DNA from: Symsagittifera roscoffensis
Taxonomy: Eukaryota > Xenacoelomorpha > Acoela > Convolutidae
Assembly: GCF_963678635.1 (NCBI RefSeq)
Contig: NC_087063.1
Location: forward strand, 64,339,290 to 64,403,289
Reading direction: 5' to 3'
DNA: 64,000 bases
Positions within the stretch are counted from its first letter, which is position 1. Each line of letters starts with the position of its first letter. This document shows, piece after piece, positions 25,965-39,246 of this stretch. The translations under genes were made by a program, and so were the position numbers. Under the pieces are notes generated by a model. The model searched no databases, was not told the origin of the DNA, and saw nothing but the letters and a program-made list of their open reading frames with translations.

Positions 25965-26391
25965 ACAAATCTGCTCAAATCAGAGTGACGCCTTGAATGT
26001 TACGACTTCCCTTTCTGGTATATGGTTTGATTTTGAAAAATTGAAATTTTTGAAAAGATTTTTTGAACTTTTTTAATACAGTTATCATAAAATAAGTCAA
26101 CAATTAGCTTTCCTCTTTTCAAATGGGAACAATTTCTAGGCCGGAATATTTAGCCGCTCATCGGATAATAGCACGAAGTATATCCCAATTTAATCATGAT
26201 TATAATTTTCAAACTAACATCACTTTGCATAAAATGTTCACAAAGATGCCTTTGTAAATTTAAGCTGAAGAAATCAAGAATTTTCAGAAGATGCTAGAAC
26301 ATTCTGTTAAATAGAGTTACAAAAATCGAGGTTTGGCAGGCGTAAAAAATATTCCCAATTTTTTTTCCACTTGTTTTCGAAATTGGAACAA
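25965..26391 (-). mobile_element. Helentron-like element, group 1
   Basis: Minus orientation: 5' end TTGTTCCAATTTCGAAAACA at about 26391 and 3' hairpin region with GGCGTCACTCTGATTTGAGC at about 25970. It is more diverged than most, with weaker stem pairing. Confidence 0.5.
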
Positions 26392-27286
26392 AAAACTGTT
26401 GGTCAGCTGGAGATGGAATTTTGACGTTTTTTGTGGTCACAAGAACTAATACAGCAGTTTAGAACGGTAGCTTGACAAAAAAAGGAAAAAGGAGTGAGTT
26501 ATTCAGACTTCTAACAAGTTTGTTAACTAGTAATTTTTTGTTTATAGTTCTCTGAGAATTTTCATTTTTAGCCGTTGTTCAAACCTTTGAAAAAACTAAT
26601 AATAATTTTAATGTTAAGCAAAGTAAGAGCAGAGCAAATTTTGTTGCTTCACAAAAAAACTACACTGCTAAACAAAATTATTTGGTGGAAAAAATTATTT
26701 ATAATAAAATAAAGTTTGAAATGTTTGTCTCATAACTATTTGCACCAAAAATTTCAAAAAAGTTATACATTAGGTCTTAGTCAAGCGAATAGCAAAATTA
26801 TGTTAGTTAGTATAAAAATTAGTGTCAAAAAAATTGGCATTAAGAATGCAACAGCCAAATGGCCATGTTTGATTAGGGTTAAATAAGGAAAATTCCGCTG
26901 CCAGTGTATGGAGCGATGAGTTATTTGTGCTATAAGACAACTCAATTTTCGAAAAAAAAAGTGACGAAGTCTGTAGAGATAATGGCTTAATTATCGTGCT
27001 CAGCGCTGCCAAGGTTTTGAGCGAAATTTTTTTTTTCTGGCGATTTTGTATTTTGAATTTCAAAAACAGCGACGGAATATGTATTGTTACCGTTTCGCAA
27101 AAAATCAAACAACGACGGGTTATTCATGCTCCGCCTAATTTTTCTTCTTCTGTTAATTTCGGTTTTAGATGTAACTTGTTTGACAATATTTTTTCTTTTT
27201 CAATTTTGTAATCACTCTTTATTAAGTTTGTAAAATCAACTTTTGCCATCAATTTTTGTAAAATCGAAAACTTTTTCAGAGTTATT

Positions 27287-27335
27287 TAGGACAGTTGGAA
27301 CATTCTAGGCTTTGCTCTGATACGAACAATACTTT
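27287..27335 (+). mobile_element. Helentron-like 3' end fragment
   Basis: ACAGTTGGAACATTCTAGGC followed by TTTGCTCTGATACGAACAAT is the family subterminal repeat plus hairpin. No matching 5' end was found upstream. Confidence 0.45.
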
Positions 27336-27599
27336 TTTTCCAAATTAAAGTTATTGCTAAGTACCTACTGTCGCTATGCCTAGAAAACTTAATTTTGAGT
27401 ATTAATTTAAGAAAAATACATTTTTAAAATCTCCACAGCTTCAATTATCGGGTCGGTCAGAAAGGATCACAGACTTTTTGAAGCACGACTGCTCGGAGTA
27501 ACCTTGAACATTTCGATTGCACTAGTGCTAGTCTCAAGCAATACGTGGTTGCAAATGTTAAAATTAGATCGTTTTCATTTTTTATCAGTAAATGTACTA

Positions 27600-28334
27600 G
27601 AGTGCTGATTTAAATTAACCGGACAAAACGCGTTAAACTTGAAATTTAAAACGCGTTTTTCTCAAATTGGGTTGCGTTTAGCTGAAAACTCATGGAGACA
27701 AAACTTGTTTAAAATTTTAGCAGAATCAATATGGTGTAATTTGTTTTAAGAAATTCTGGCCCAAAATTTTACCCCAAAAAAGGGGTCCTGTTGGCTTTTC
27801 TTAGTTAATCAAGAATTACGCCAAAAATACTCAATCGATCACAAGCATAGTTATATCAAAATAAGCTTCTCATGTAGCCCAACAAACTTTAAGAAGGGTA
27901 TATTCTCCGAAAACAATTTGCAAATTGTTCAAAAGTTGTTTTTAAATAAAAAGTTGGTATTTTTTATAGTAAAAACTACCTTTTTTGTCTATCAAACAAA
28001 AATAAATTAAATTATACAAAGTTTTGGAAAACATATACTTCTTAAAGTTTGTTGGGCTACATAAGAAGCTCATTTTGATATAATTATGTCTGTGATCGAT
28101 TGGGTATTTTTGGCGTAATTTTTGATTAGCTAAGAAAAGCCAAAATGACCCCTTTTTTGGGGTAAAATTTTGGGCCAGAATTTCTTAAAACAAATTACAC
28201 CATATTGATTCTGCTAAAATTTTAAACAAGTTTTGTCTCCATGAGTTTTCAGCTAAACGCAACCCAATTTGAGAAAAACGCGTTTTAAATTTCATGTTTA
28301 GCTCGTTTTGTCCGGTTAATTTAAATCAACACTG
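27600..28334. mobile_element. Palindromic MITE, Tc1/mariner-like ends, copy 2
   Basis: This is a second copy of the element at 532-1264: about 735 bp, same termini (GCTGATTTAAATTAACCGG and its complement), same arm sequences and the same foldback design with an AT-rich loop. The left flank is TA (27598-27599); the right is TT, a likely mutation of TA. Arms within each copy match each other more closely than copy 1 matches copy 2 at several positions, suggesting arm-to-arm correction. Confidence 0.85.
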
Positions 28335-30565
28335 TTGTAAGCAAAAACCTTTCTTATTAGCTTGCCTGAAACCGGTTTTGAAAAGTTTTAAGTGAGGTTT
28401 AATTGGTCAGGCTTAGAAACTTGCGCTGGCACTTTTATCGCCATAAATAGTCTGAGAACACACATCAGTTACTCCAGAACATGTTCAGTTTTCAACCTGC
28501 AGGGTGTTAAGAAATTTGAATTCAGGAAAAAAAAACATTCCACTTTTGACAAACTTGTTGTTTGAAAAAAAAAATATTCTGATCGCAAAAAGGATCTGAA
28601 AAAAAAACGACCCACGCATGATATTTTCGCTACTTTCTTTAATTGTCGGAATACGAAGTTGCCATAATGGCAGTTCAGCAAATTGGTCGAAGTAAAAATT
28701 TTCAATCGAGCATAGCAATAACACTAGAGAAAAGTGACACTCGTGAAAACTTTTAGGATTTGAGCTGAGAATAAAGATAATTGCAGGTGCTAAAAATTTT
28801 TATTTTGCGATTTTGATAAAATGTCATTTGAATTATTATTGAATTATTGAAATTATTAAAAACTGAGTACCACAAACTTTTCGTTCTTTTTCTCAAAATT
28901 TTAAGCAAAAAATGAAGTTCGCAATATAAATGAAATACTAACAGTCTACAAAATTGACAAGCAGTTCAGATGAGTATTAGTTTTGGATGGTACCGGACAA
29001 AAGAGAACATAAGTAGAGCTTAGTTTGTTTAAATTAATAACTTAATGGTTGTTGTCATTTTTTTAATCACTCAAGAACTTTTAGAGGTTTCTGAGCCAGC
29101 TTGTTTCTATTTTAAGAAAACACTTTTTTATTTTAAGAAGCAAGTATAAATTCAAGAAACGCTTTGTGAAAATATTGAATAGGAAATCAGATAATCGCCA
29201 ATAAACCGAGAAAAAGTATGTAGTGAATTTGAAAAAAACAGCAATTTATCTTCATCAAATATTTGACACGAGAAATAAAACCTAACTGAAAATGAGTATC
29301 AAGATACATTTTTCAGTAAATATGCCATAAAACCATTTGAGGTGGATTTTGGAGAGATAGAGATAGAAATAACTGAAAATTGTACCGGTTAGATAAGCTT
29401 CGCGATCTAAAATTTCGACGACAAAAGACCAATAATTGATTTTATAAAATTATCAGCCTCAATTTTTCTTTTTCTAGAGCAATAGATAAAAGTAACATTT
29501 GAGACAACTTATGGAGGAAAAACAATAATCATAACAGCCCCTTTTTTATGGGAGGTGAAAGAAAAATGGAAAAAGTAGTGGAAAGTTCGTTGGAGCTGGT
29601 CAAGTGTCAAGTTCCGTCAAATTAAGACATTTAAGCAGTTAGTCTAAAGCGACTTGCCACAAAAGTATTAAGGGTAAAATCAGCTGTACATATTTTTTTT
29701 AGATAGAAATTACTTTTTCAACCAATTTTGAATACGTATTCTGTTCCTCAGACCATTACTAACTCTGGAGTTAAAAATAATAACCGTTATCTTGTCGCTA
29801 TTAATACAAGAAATGAAAATATTGATCTCATATAGGTTTGCCGGTTGCAGGAAATCAAGTTGATCAGGTTTCAAAGGAAGACTTTGAAACCAAATTGCTT
29901 TTTCGCCAAAATCTGCTTCAAATTTTCACGCTTTCCACTCGAAGGTGTTGAGTAAATGTTGAAACTTGTATAAGAGCCAGTTATCAAAACAGTTTTTCAA
30001 TCAGCAGGTAATTCCAGAGTGTTTGTTGGGAATATCGGTTCAACGGGGCGGTCAATTGGAAGAGCATGTTTGCGTTGCACATATTTGATGAACTATGGAA
30101 CGAGTTAAATTGAGAATAAATTGATTTCTTTCGGAGTAGGATTTAACACCAAATGGAGCTCAGGTATTTGTCGTGCTTAAATAAATGACCTGTCACAAAA
30201 TAAAAGAAAAGTAGCAAAAAAGTTTATATATGATGCGGATTGTTGTTTTTCATAACATCAAAATTGCATTTACAATATGGTGTGGTGTGTTATGTTGACA
30301 ATCTATAAAATCGATAAAGATTGCAATTTATGTCGCGACAAAAGTTTTATATACTTTTTTTTGCATATCTGCAATAACACCATTTAACTTCATGTGTCAA
30401 ACATAACAGAATATATAGTGAAATACTTGATAAAAGTTTTCATATACGTGCAATTGATTTTTTTTGGCTAAAAACGATTTTTTAAGTCTACAAATGTAGC
30501 ATCAAGTGGTCAGCGGAGCTTTTCGCATGCTGTTATCTCACCAATACACTCCTAGAACACATCAT

Positions 30566-30634
30566 AGAAAAAAGATCAAGTAAACATCCTCCCCTCTCAA
30601 CAGCTTGGGGGGATTATAATTTGATCTTTTTTCT
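30566..30634. repeat. Inverted repeat, 14-bp arms
   Basis: AGAAAAAAGATCAA at 30566-30579 is exactly complementary to TTGATCTTTTTTCT at 30621-30634. The loop contains CCTCCCCTCTCAACAGCTTG and a G-run that partly pair as well. Confidence 0.75.
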
Positions 30635-31844
30635 CTGGTAGTTCACAAGAACAGTACAGTAGGATGCCAAGTTATTATTATCATGAATGCCCGCGTTTAG
30701 TGGTGCATTTGTGGACGCACTGGTTAAATGTAAGTTCTAGTTTAAGAACTCGTTTTTCTTTAGACTAAAAACACTTGTCGTTTTTTTTTAACTATGCAGC
30801 TTAAAATGTTACTATTGTTTGTTGCAGCCCAAAATTTTACTACTTACTATTGTTTTTGATCGTTTTTCTGGGCTGGGTAAGGCTACCACACCTTCAAGCA
30901 ACGAGCACGGCTCATGGTGCGCATCGAATATCTGACCTTTCTTTCTTTTAAATTTGTTAACTCGTAGAGAGTTTCTATTAAACTCTAAATAATCACTATT
31001 TTTCAAACCCAAAAAAGTTCATTTTTTATTGCTTCAAATCGATGATATTAAAAATCGAGTGAAAAAAGAAATCAGCTTAAATTCAAAAGATTATATAGCA
31101 AATGAAAAGTAACGCTGACAACAAAATTATTAGCTAATTAAAACAATTAAAATGAATTCAAATTGATTATATTTAATACTAAATAAAATTAAGATTAATT
31201 TTCAGCTATGTTGAATGAAATCTAATTCATTGTAATTAATTGTTGATTGTAATGAATTTTTCAACTTATGGTCACAATTCTTTAAAAAGTTTGTCAGCGC
31301 TATGTTTTATTATTAATTTGAAAATTTTTCATATCAAATATACCCATTCTAATTAATCATAATTATAATTGACTTTAATCAATAGCTCCTTTATGTCAGC
31401 GTTATTTTTCTTTTGTTCAATGATCATTTTTAACTGAATTTAGTTACTTTGCTTTTTGGTTATCCGATTTTCGCCACTTGAATTTAACATCAATATTGAA
31501 TCTAATGAACATATTTTTGCTGTGGATAACCATTATAACATTCGGAGGCCAAACTATGCTTTTTGGGAAAAGTAAGCGGATACCGCAACAATTACGCGCC
31601 CTTTGTTCTTTTATTTTCTTTGATTTTAGCAAGTTTAAAAACTTTTGGATGAAAATAATTGTTTACAGAATTGTAACAAAAGAACAAAAAATTTCAAGAA
31701 AATTTTGAAATTTTCTGAAAACCTAGAGCCAAGTTTCAATTGAATTGAATGGTTCTTACATTGCAACAACTAACAATAAAGTTAATCAAAACTTACAATA
31801 ATTAGAATGTTAAGAACTTTTGAAACTGGATCTAAGACAGTAGG

Positions 31845-32044
31845 NNNNNNNNNNNNNNNNNNNNNNNNNNNNNNNNNNNNNNNNNNNNNNNNNNNNNNNN
31901 NNNNNNNNNNNNNNNNNNNNNNNNNNNNNNNNNNNNNNNNNNNNNNNNNNNNNNNNNNNNNNNNNNNNNNNNNNNNNNNNNNNNNNNNNNNNNNNNNNNN
32001 NNNNNNNNNNNNNNNNNNNNNNNNNNNNNNNNNNNNNNNNNNNN
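31845..32044. other. Assembly gap of 200 N
   Basis: This is a run of exactly 200 N, the fixed length commonly used by scaffolders, so true size is unknown. It lies in the exon 4-5 intron next to a truncated Helentron-like 3' end (to 32176). Collapsed repeat is the likely cause. Confidence 0.97.
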
Positions 32045-32119
32045 ATGTAAAAAAATTCAAAGAAATTATAAACAAATTTTTTTCTAAAATTTCATCAATT
32101 TTTTCATGAACATAACCCC

Positions 32120-32176
32120 ATAGAACTTAAAAGGCAGCTGAAATTTTCCGGATTTTACCCTGATACGAGCAGTTTT
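32120..32176 (+). mobile_element. Helentron-like 3' end beside the assembly gap
   Basis: AAAAGGCAGCTGAAATTTTC followed by ACCCTGATACGAGCAG is the family 3' end. The 5' part is missing or lies in the 200-N gap. Confidence 0.5.
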
Positions 32177-33253
32177 TTTATAGTTAAAAACCAAATGTGG
32201 TATTCAAAAGGGTTCAGCCTAAAAACCCAATATCTGTAGAAAAAAAGTTTGTAGTAACTTTTTAGTGACCAGACTTATTGATTAATTAAGTCAAAAATCA
32301 CAAAAAACTGCAAAATGGATTGAGAAAAGTGTAATGGAATAATAAATAAATTGAAGCAAATGGTTATATATTGGTGGCCATTGAACGGCAAATTTAGCAA
32401 AAACTGTTGCTTTCACAATAAAACTTGCAGGAATAAATTTTACTTTTTCTGCAGCCATATGTTGTTGTAATGTTTATTTCAAACTTCTTGGAATCAAAAT
32501 GATCAATTTTTTAGACATATCCAGTTAAAAGTTTAATTCGATTAATTTGGTTAATTCAGGCTCTTTCCTTTCAGTGAAATCAGACGGAAATTGGATTTGA
32601 GTTTGTTCTCGGCGTTTTCGTTTCACTGACAAGCTATGCCAGATCAAGTTTTATCAATTATCGAATCCTTTTTAAGAATCTTTAAAAGTTTCATGCAACT
32701 CTATGAACTCGTTTTCCCGCCATTTTCATGTAGGGAAGAAGGAAAGTATGACGAAAGTGTATCCTCGTCAATGTAAAAGCATCAACAAAAGATCCTAGAA
32801 AATCAAGTGAAAAATAGTTGTTAGGCTCTTTCATTCGTGTTTAGCAGACTGAAGCTTTGGAACAATCTGACAGCATTCTTCCTCTTCTTCATCTCCAATC
32901 CAGTTTAGAGGGAAAAACTCCACGTGATCACTTGAATAGATTTTGTTTACTTTTGCGAATCAATCAGAAGCGCGAATCAATAAGAAAAAATCAGTTGTTC
33001 CATTCGAGCTATTTTTGTTGAGCCAAAATTAATTTTCCTATTAGCTTCAGAAAAAAATTGTTGTTGTTGTTTTCGATAATTTAACAACTTTATTGAAGAT
33101 TTTTACAACTATTTTCTGAAACAAAATGTCTTGTCGGAAACGTTTTTGCTGATGTTTCTGTTGACCAATTTTGCTATAATAATATATAATTTATATTATC
33201 ACACGCAAAGCAGCCCATTTTTTTTCTATGACTAATGATATAAAAATCAAACC

Positions 33254-33592
33254 CAGTGGCAGATCTATAATTTTCTCGAGGGTGATCAAGTATCCAAATT
33301 AATTTTCCGAGCTCTCCCAAAGCACTAAAATGACCTTGCACCATAAAAACGCAGGCAAAATTCTCAAAAAAAAACAGGCCAAAAAAGGCGTTTTCAGGTA
33401 CTTTTTGGACAATTTTGATAAAAAACTGCGTTTTTTGGCCCGAGTTCCTCCTTCAAAATTAGTATACTTATTAGCGCCAAAGACGGTTTTAGAAAAATGG
33501 AGGTCTTAAAATAGCAACAAAGGAAGACCTTTTAGGTAGTCAGGGAGTCCATTCCCTGAGGGAGGAGGCTTTCTGCCGTAAATGCGCTACTG
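33254..33592 (+). mobile_element. hAT-like non-autonomous element
   Basis: This 339-bp copy starts CAGTGGCAGATCTATAATTT, followed by TTCTCGAGGG, and ends AATGCGCTACTG. Internal blocks (CCGAGCTCTCCCAAAGCACTA, CAAAATTAGTATA, ATTCCCTGAGGGAGGAGG) recur in the other copies. There is no coding capacity. The superfamily call rests on the CAGTGGCGGATC-type terminus, typical of many hAT elements. Confidence 0.6.
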
Positions 33593-33745
33593 CTTAAACT
33601 TGGTTAAATCCCTTTATTCTGTTCAAAAAATCGGAATATAATATGAAATTTGAAAAACTCGTCGATAAATTTTTTAGATTTCTTTTCAATGATCATTGTC
33701 ATAAGAGAGTTATACCCTGACTTTGTATCTACCCTGATTTTGTTT

Positions 33746-34241
33746 TTGTTCCGACTTTCGAAGAAAACGGAATATTAATGCTTGGTGTGGTTTTCTATTC
33801 AGTCAATTTTCGCCGATCCAAATAAAAATTTTCATTAAACATTTTTAAACCCCATTGAAGATATCGACTTCTTGAGTTAGAGTTCAAAAAGATATTTTGC
33901 CTCCGATTAATTTTTTGTAAAGTTCTCGGGGTTTGAAAATCGCCAAATTGGCCATGTTCTGCACTAAATTATGTGCGCTTTGAAGAGTTTATTCATAATG
34001 CTTAGAGCGTAACGCAAATTATTTATGCGAGGCGAATTATCCCTCGCAATAAAATTGTTCCAAAAAATGAATTGAGGCTAGCTAATCGGTCGTATGAATT
34101 TCGTGCGACTCAAAATCTCATACTTTTGATATTGGGTAAATTTATAGATTTTCAATATTTTCTTTTCCCAAAAACTATTCGATATGAAATAAGGGACAGT
34201 TGGAACAATCAAGGCTTTGCCCTGATATACGAGCAGTCTTG
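33746..34241 (+). mobile_element. Helentron-like element, group 1
   Basis: It starts TTGTTCCGACTTTCGAAGAA, has GAATATTAATGCTTGGTGTGG next, and ends AAGGCTTTGCCCTGATATAC then GAGCAGTCTTG. About 496 bp with the CTAGCTAATCGG block shared (inverted) with 8073 and 45283. One of the best-preserved copies. Confidence 0.7.
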
Positions 34242-35401
34242 ACAAATGATTTCATAAAAAGGAGTAAAATGATTTGGGTCTTTTCAGAATTTCCCAAGAT
34301 TTTTCTCCTTCTCAATTGCTATGAAAAAGATTTGCTCTATAGACCGGCATAACCGCTTTATATCAGGTCCAAATGATGACATAAAAATTCTTTTTAAAAT
34401 GCCACAATTTTTTTTCTAGTCAATTTTAAAAACTGTTTTTGTCAGATCAGCCATTGGCTGAAAATTCACATTTGTTTTCTGAAAAACAGTTGACCATTAA
34501 ACATTTCGTACCTCAAAACATGGAAGAAGAGAATATTACTGATTGAACTAGCTTTATTCTAATAATAAATCTACCACACTGCTAAACTTCTACTCAAAAT
34601 TATTGGACAAAATATGAAGCTGTGTGACAGACAAAATAACTTGCCGCGAACTCTCTCAAAGCCTTAAATATCAACAACTTCCATGGCCTTTCAATTCCAG
34701 ATTCGTCTCTCAGTTTGTTTGTTTTGAAACTGGCAGAAAAACTACCTGAAGACAACAAGATATAGTCTGCAGATTATCAGGAAAAACATTCGAGACGGTT
34801 TTGACACACGTCAAAACATTTTTCGTTTGTTGTTCTGCTTTTCAGTTAAATTGGCCATGCGACTTTAAGCAATGAGTGACTTGTTCAAATGTCTACCAAA
34901 AAAACACGGTTAGCCTCGCAAAACAACTTAACTAAAAAATGACACAGAAATTTGTCGGTGTTGAAAGTTCGAGTGGTTCGAGCAAATTTTTTTTTAGAAA
35001 AATCAGGATTCTTGGAAGCGCTAAAAAGGGAAAGTATTTAGTTGTAGAATTTTTTGAGTCAATATAAATTATATTTGAGCATTTTAAAGCACCCAATAAC
35101 ACAATATGACAAAACTTAACAGTAAAAGTATCGCCCATAGTCTTTTTTCAAGAACTTGAAAACTCATTTTTTGCGCAGGCTTCGAACAAAGTAGAATATT
35201 CTACAAAGCATGCTCTTTTCCACAGTTTACGTTTATATGTTATAAATGGATCAGTTAAAAAGCATTCAAATGGACCCTTTCGATAGTGAAGGGACGATTA
35301 ATTCTTCATAGAGAAGAGTCAAAAACGAGAACAGTATTTGACCATAAAAGGAGAAAGTAAAAGTATAAGAGTATAAGAGTATGTAGGAAGGTGAAACTTA
35401 C

Positions 35402-35581
35402 TGATGACCCTGACATTGTAGAATGCGGACCGAGTGGCACCTATATCACTGCTGCCCACACACTGGTACAGTCCCGAGTCCGAGGGTTCCGCATTCTGAA
35501 CATGTAGATCCGCTATACACGGCTGCACCCTCGAGTCACAGTCCCCGTTGAACTGAATGAACATGTTGTCCACGTCGAACT
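35402..35581 (-). CDS. Exon 4: second half of Ig-like domain 1
   Basis: The exon is 180 nt, phase 1 at both ends, with acceptor CGCCCCTGCAG and donor GTAAGT. It encodes the D to G strands of Ig domain 1, ending with the hallmark AEPSDSGLYQCV (F-strand cysteine at about residue 155) and a G strand SAFYNVRVI. Two further cysteines in FNGDCDSRVQPC (about residues 129 and 136) are not part of the canonical Ig disulfide and could pair with each other. The DSGLYxC stretch followed by VxSSxxGxxxxxFxVxV resembles the first Ig domain of vertebrate fibroblast growth factor receptors as I know the family, but this signature is widespread among Ig proteins. The exon lies about 12.3 kb from exon 3. Confidence 0.9.
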
Positions 35582-38500
35582 CTGCAGGGGCGAAAATGAA
35601 GAAAACAGTTTTAAAAGATTTAATGAAAAACTACTTTAAAAGCCATAAAACGCACGCAGGAGCGCGAGCATTTGTTTGAATTTGCATGTGAATAAAGAAC
35701 TACTGACGATCTTAGCTGAGATTTCACGATCTATCGTTTAAAAACAACATTCAAAATTAATGCATCAAATAATGGAAACTTATAAAAAGTTATCCTCAAT
35801 TTTATGTTTTTTTTTTGCTCAGCATGTTTATGCACTTGAACCTTGAAAAAAATATTGATGGCTGTTCCATACGTAAAACAGACTAGATTGTGTCTAAGTG
35901 CTTTTCGTAAAGTTTTTCAAGCAACGCTCTTAAGAAAGCTTTTTGTCTTGGGCCAATGATTCTTTCTAAGTAACAAAACTGCAATGGTTGCATTTTTTGT
36001 CTTCAAAATATATTTGGTCCTCAAAAATAGAAAAAATAAAGAACTAAATTGTAGGTTCATTTAACATTAAGTGCTGCAAATTACCACTCACAAAAAAACT
36101 GAAGCCCTGCAGCCAAAAGGACAAACATCAGAAGCACAGCATTATTGCAACAAAACTATCATCAATAGCTTATTTAAACGAATGTTCACTACGCAAACAT
36201 TTCAAAACAAACTTCTAATGTTATAAATTTTAACAGTTTATTGTAAACAAGGTTTTTAACAGTTCAAAAGAATACGCATTTTGAACAGAACTGGAAATAA
36301 TAACTTCAACTCAAAATCAAAGATAGCACAGAATATTCAGACTAAATTGATTCAATAGAGGAAAAACAAAAATTTTCCTCTAAATAAAAAAATATATATA
36401 TTTTTTTCTATATCGAAAAAAAAAATTTTTACTTTTAATTTTCAAACTTTTGTTATCTAGATCGCTGCTAATTTTTTCTAGTACGCGCAATTGAATTGGG
36501 TTATTCAAAACACGATTTAAAATTACAATTTAAAATTTTAGAAAACGGACCTTAATTCATAGTTCGTTTCAACTCCACTGTAATTTTTCTAGAAACAATT
36601 AAAAAAATAGAAATAGTTGACAAAGTTACAACTTTTCAAAAATTTTTGTGAAGCGTTGAGAGAGGATTAATTAGGATAATAATCTGAAAAAAGGAAATGA
36701 TAGTAGAAAATTTCCGCAGAATTAGATAGGAAGTACAAAAAAATTACTACGATGAGTAAATAAGGCTGAAAACGGAAAAATCAAAATTGGATTATTGGGT
36801 TAATCAGAAATCAGACTTAATATAAAATACTTCGAGAACTTTCTTTGAAATCTGAATCGAGACCAATAAGGCTTGAACCCTAAAAATTGTCCTTGAAGTG
36901 CCTAAATTTGACCGGAAAAACTATGCTATAGTTCCCTCCCGTCATTTTTGACGTGATCGGAACAATTTATTGAGAAAAGAACACAATATATAAAGTGGCA
37001 AAGAACTATGGCGTAGTCTGCTTTTCTTGAGAATATGAGACACCTCCAGAAAACTCGCGGGCAGTCAAGTCTCATATAAGTCAAAGCAACTGTAATTCTA
37101 AATTTAACACAAATCGAACGAAAATGGTAATTTAGCAAAAAAATCAATTTTATGACGATCTCTTCAACTTTTATGTTAGAAGTTGGTTAATATATATAAT
37201 TCATATCTGGTTTGTAAATTTTTTGGTTGCGTGCTCTGAAAAAAAATATTTTCATGCTTGCAAATTTTTTCTGATTGATGTTATGGACAAAAAAAATTTC
37301 TACGATTTGTATTTTTGTTGCAGTGATGACTTTCAACGCAACAATTTGGGCTAAACAATAATGGAAAAAACTATATAATTTAAGGCTTCTTCGCGCAATT
37401 TTAGACACCTCAAGAGTTTGTATACAGGGTTCAGCGAGATATCGATTAAAACCAATCCTGTGAAGTTTGAATTTTAAAAACTTTAAAAAAACATTTCGAG
37501 AAAATTTTTTATCGAGAGAAAATATTTTGTTGTCGAGAAAATTCTGTCTGCAATGATTTCTACTCAAACTAAAATTCAGCCAGATAAATGGGATAAAAAT
37601 TGATTGATTCTCAGAAATGATTAACTTCAGCTGCTAGAGTTCAAAGTTGCACAGTTTATATAAAATTAAAGCATGTTAAATTTGCGGAATTATTGATTCG
37701 CCCTAAAAAAATATTAGCAAAAACAATGTGAAGATTCTCTTTACGCAAAAACAATTTACGCAGAAAGCAATTTGATCTAGTTTTTTTTTTGCAAAAAATC
37801 GAAAGAATTTTCATTCAATTTTGTGGAACAAATCTTCCGTAACTGTGCAGCAACTCTTTTTCGTGAGTTTTCCGATAAATCAACCGGGTTGACCTCCATA
37901 CACCGAAAACAATTATCATACAATTCCATACATCAAGTGTATGGAAAAATTTTTCATATAACTTTCATGCAATTGTGAAAAATGGTTTACAAGATATAAA
38001 CTAAGTACTGGGACTGTTTGATTCTAATAAAACAGTCTGATGATGAAAAAAACAGATATTTTTTTTAAAATTCTTAGCTTGTAATTCCCATACATGGAAA
38101 TTGTATGACTAGCATGTTTTTGAAGGCGACAAAAAAAATTCAAATTTGCTACAAAGTAATTTCGAAATTGCGCCAAAATTTTTTTTGGTTTTTTCAATCG
38201 CAAATCGAAATTTATTGTCAATCAAACATTTTCCAAAAACGAAATTTTGTGCATAAAAAATTTTTTTTTGCGTGCATAAGGTATTCTTGGATACACTAAT
38301 TTTGGAGTTTTTTCTTTTTCGCTTAATTATTTTTTTCAAAAACGCTGAAAAAATCCCAGTTGTTTTGTATGACATGTTTACTTATGCCTTGATCTATAAC
38401 TGATAATTTAAAAACTCAAATTTTAAAAAGATTTATCATTGAAAAGTTTTTCCAAAATTTAAAAGTTTGTTAATTTCATTATATCATATGTAAAAAAGAG

Positions 38501-39246
38501 CTCTAAAACAATTCAGGTCGTTTTCTATGCATTGTAAATTCAAGACCGTCCAACTTTGGCGCTTTGAGTAAACCAAGGTCTTTGTCACTCGCGTGCGGTT
38601 ACAAAAACAATCCAAAATTTTTCGGAAATTAAATTTAAAATTTTTTTTTTCGATATATGGAAAAATACTTTGTTTAAAAAATCGCTTCTCATAGATTTTT
38701 CATTCAATTTTTTGAACGTTTAGAAATGTACTGAATAGTATGGAAAAAAATTTTTTCATTTAAGAAATTGTATGATAACAGAGAAAAAGAGTTATGGCCG
38801 TGGAATTTGTTTTCATTGCAAACTAGCGGACCACAAGCACAAAATGGGTTCGAATAACGTATAATATGGAAACGTTTTCAATCGTGATTTTGATTGCAAA
38901 TAAATCGAAACTAGTTGCTCAGTAACTCAGTGATGATACAATTTTTTTTTAAATATTTTTCTCAGACTAAGTTTGAATGAATAATAATGTTTTAATGAAT
39001 AATTTTTTCTACCGCAATTTATTGATTGCTCAAGCAATTCAGTCTTGTTGTTGCATGTTATAACCTAGTTCAGTCCGCAAACCAAATTAAACTGGATAAG
39101 TGAAACGTCACCTTTTTGAAAGAAAAAGGATTTTTTTTTTGAAAATTTTTCAAAATTTGACTGGAGTTTTGTTAATGTTTTGAATCATGATAGTTTGAAG
39201 TATCTTGTTTCTTTTTAATTTTTCTTAGTTTTTTCGTTTTCTTTGA

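Larger units (their letters stand above)
23529..35401 (-). other. Intron between exons 5 and 4
   Basis: About 11.9 kb (including the gap) with GTAAGT donor at exon 4. It contains element copies at 25965-26391 and 33746-34241, 3'-end fragments at 27287-27335 and 32120-32176, the palindromic element at 27600-28334, a hAT-like copy at 33254-33592, an inverted repeat at 30566-30634 and the assembly gap. Any exon inside the gap would be missed. Stretches 23529-25960, 28340-30560 and 34245-35400 show nothing I recognise. Confidence 0.75.

Noticed and set aside
30812-31012. Minus-strand frame with a protein-like middle (QIFDAHHEPCSLLEG, VVALPSPEKR) and a GTAAGT donor
   Set aside because: There is no pyrimidine tract or good acceptor upstream and both ends would be phase 0, unlike every other exon of the gene. 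It remains an outside possibility.
36075-36100. 15-nt candidate microexon between GGCTGCAG and GTGAGT on the minus strand
   Set aside because: It would insert GLQFF-type residues in the middle of the Ig1 fold between exons 3 and 4, where the two halves already join cleanly.
37187-37567. 126-codon minus-strand frame
   Set aside because: It is A/T-biased chance frame in intron, with low-complexity Phe/Lys content and no recognisable domain.
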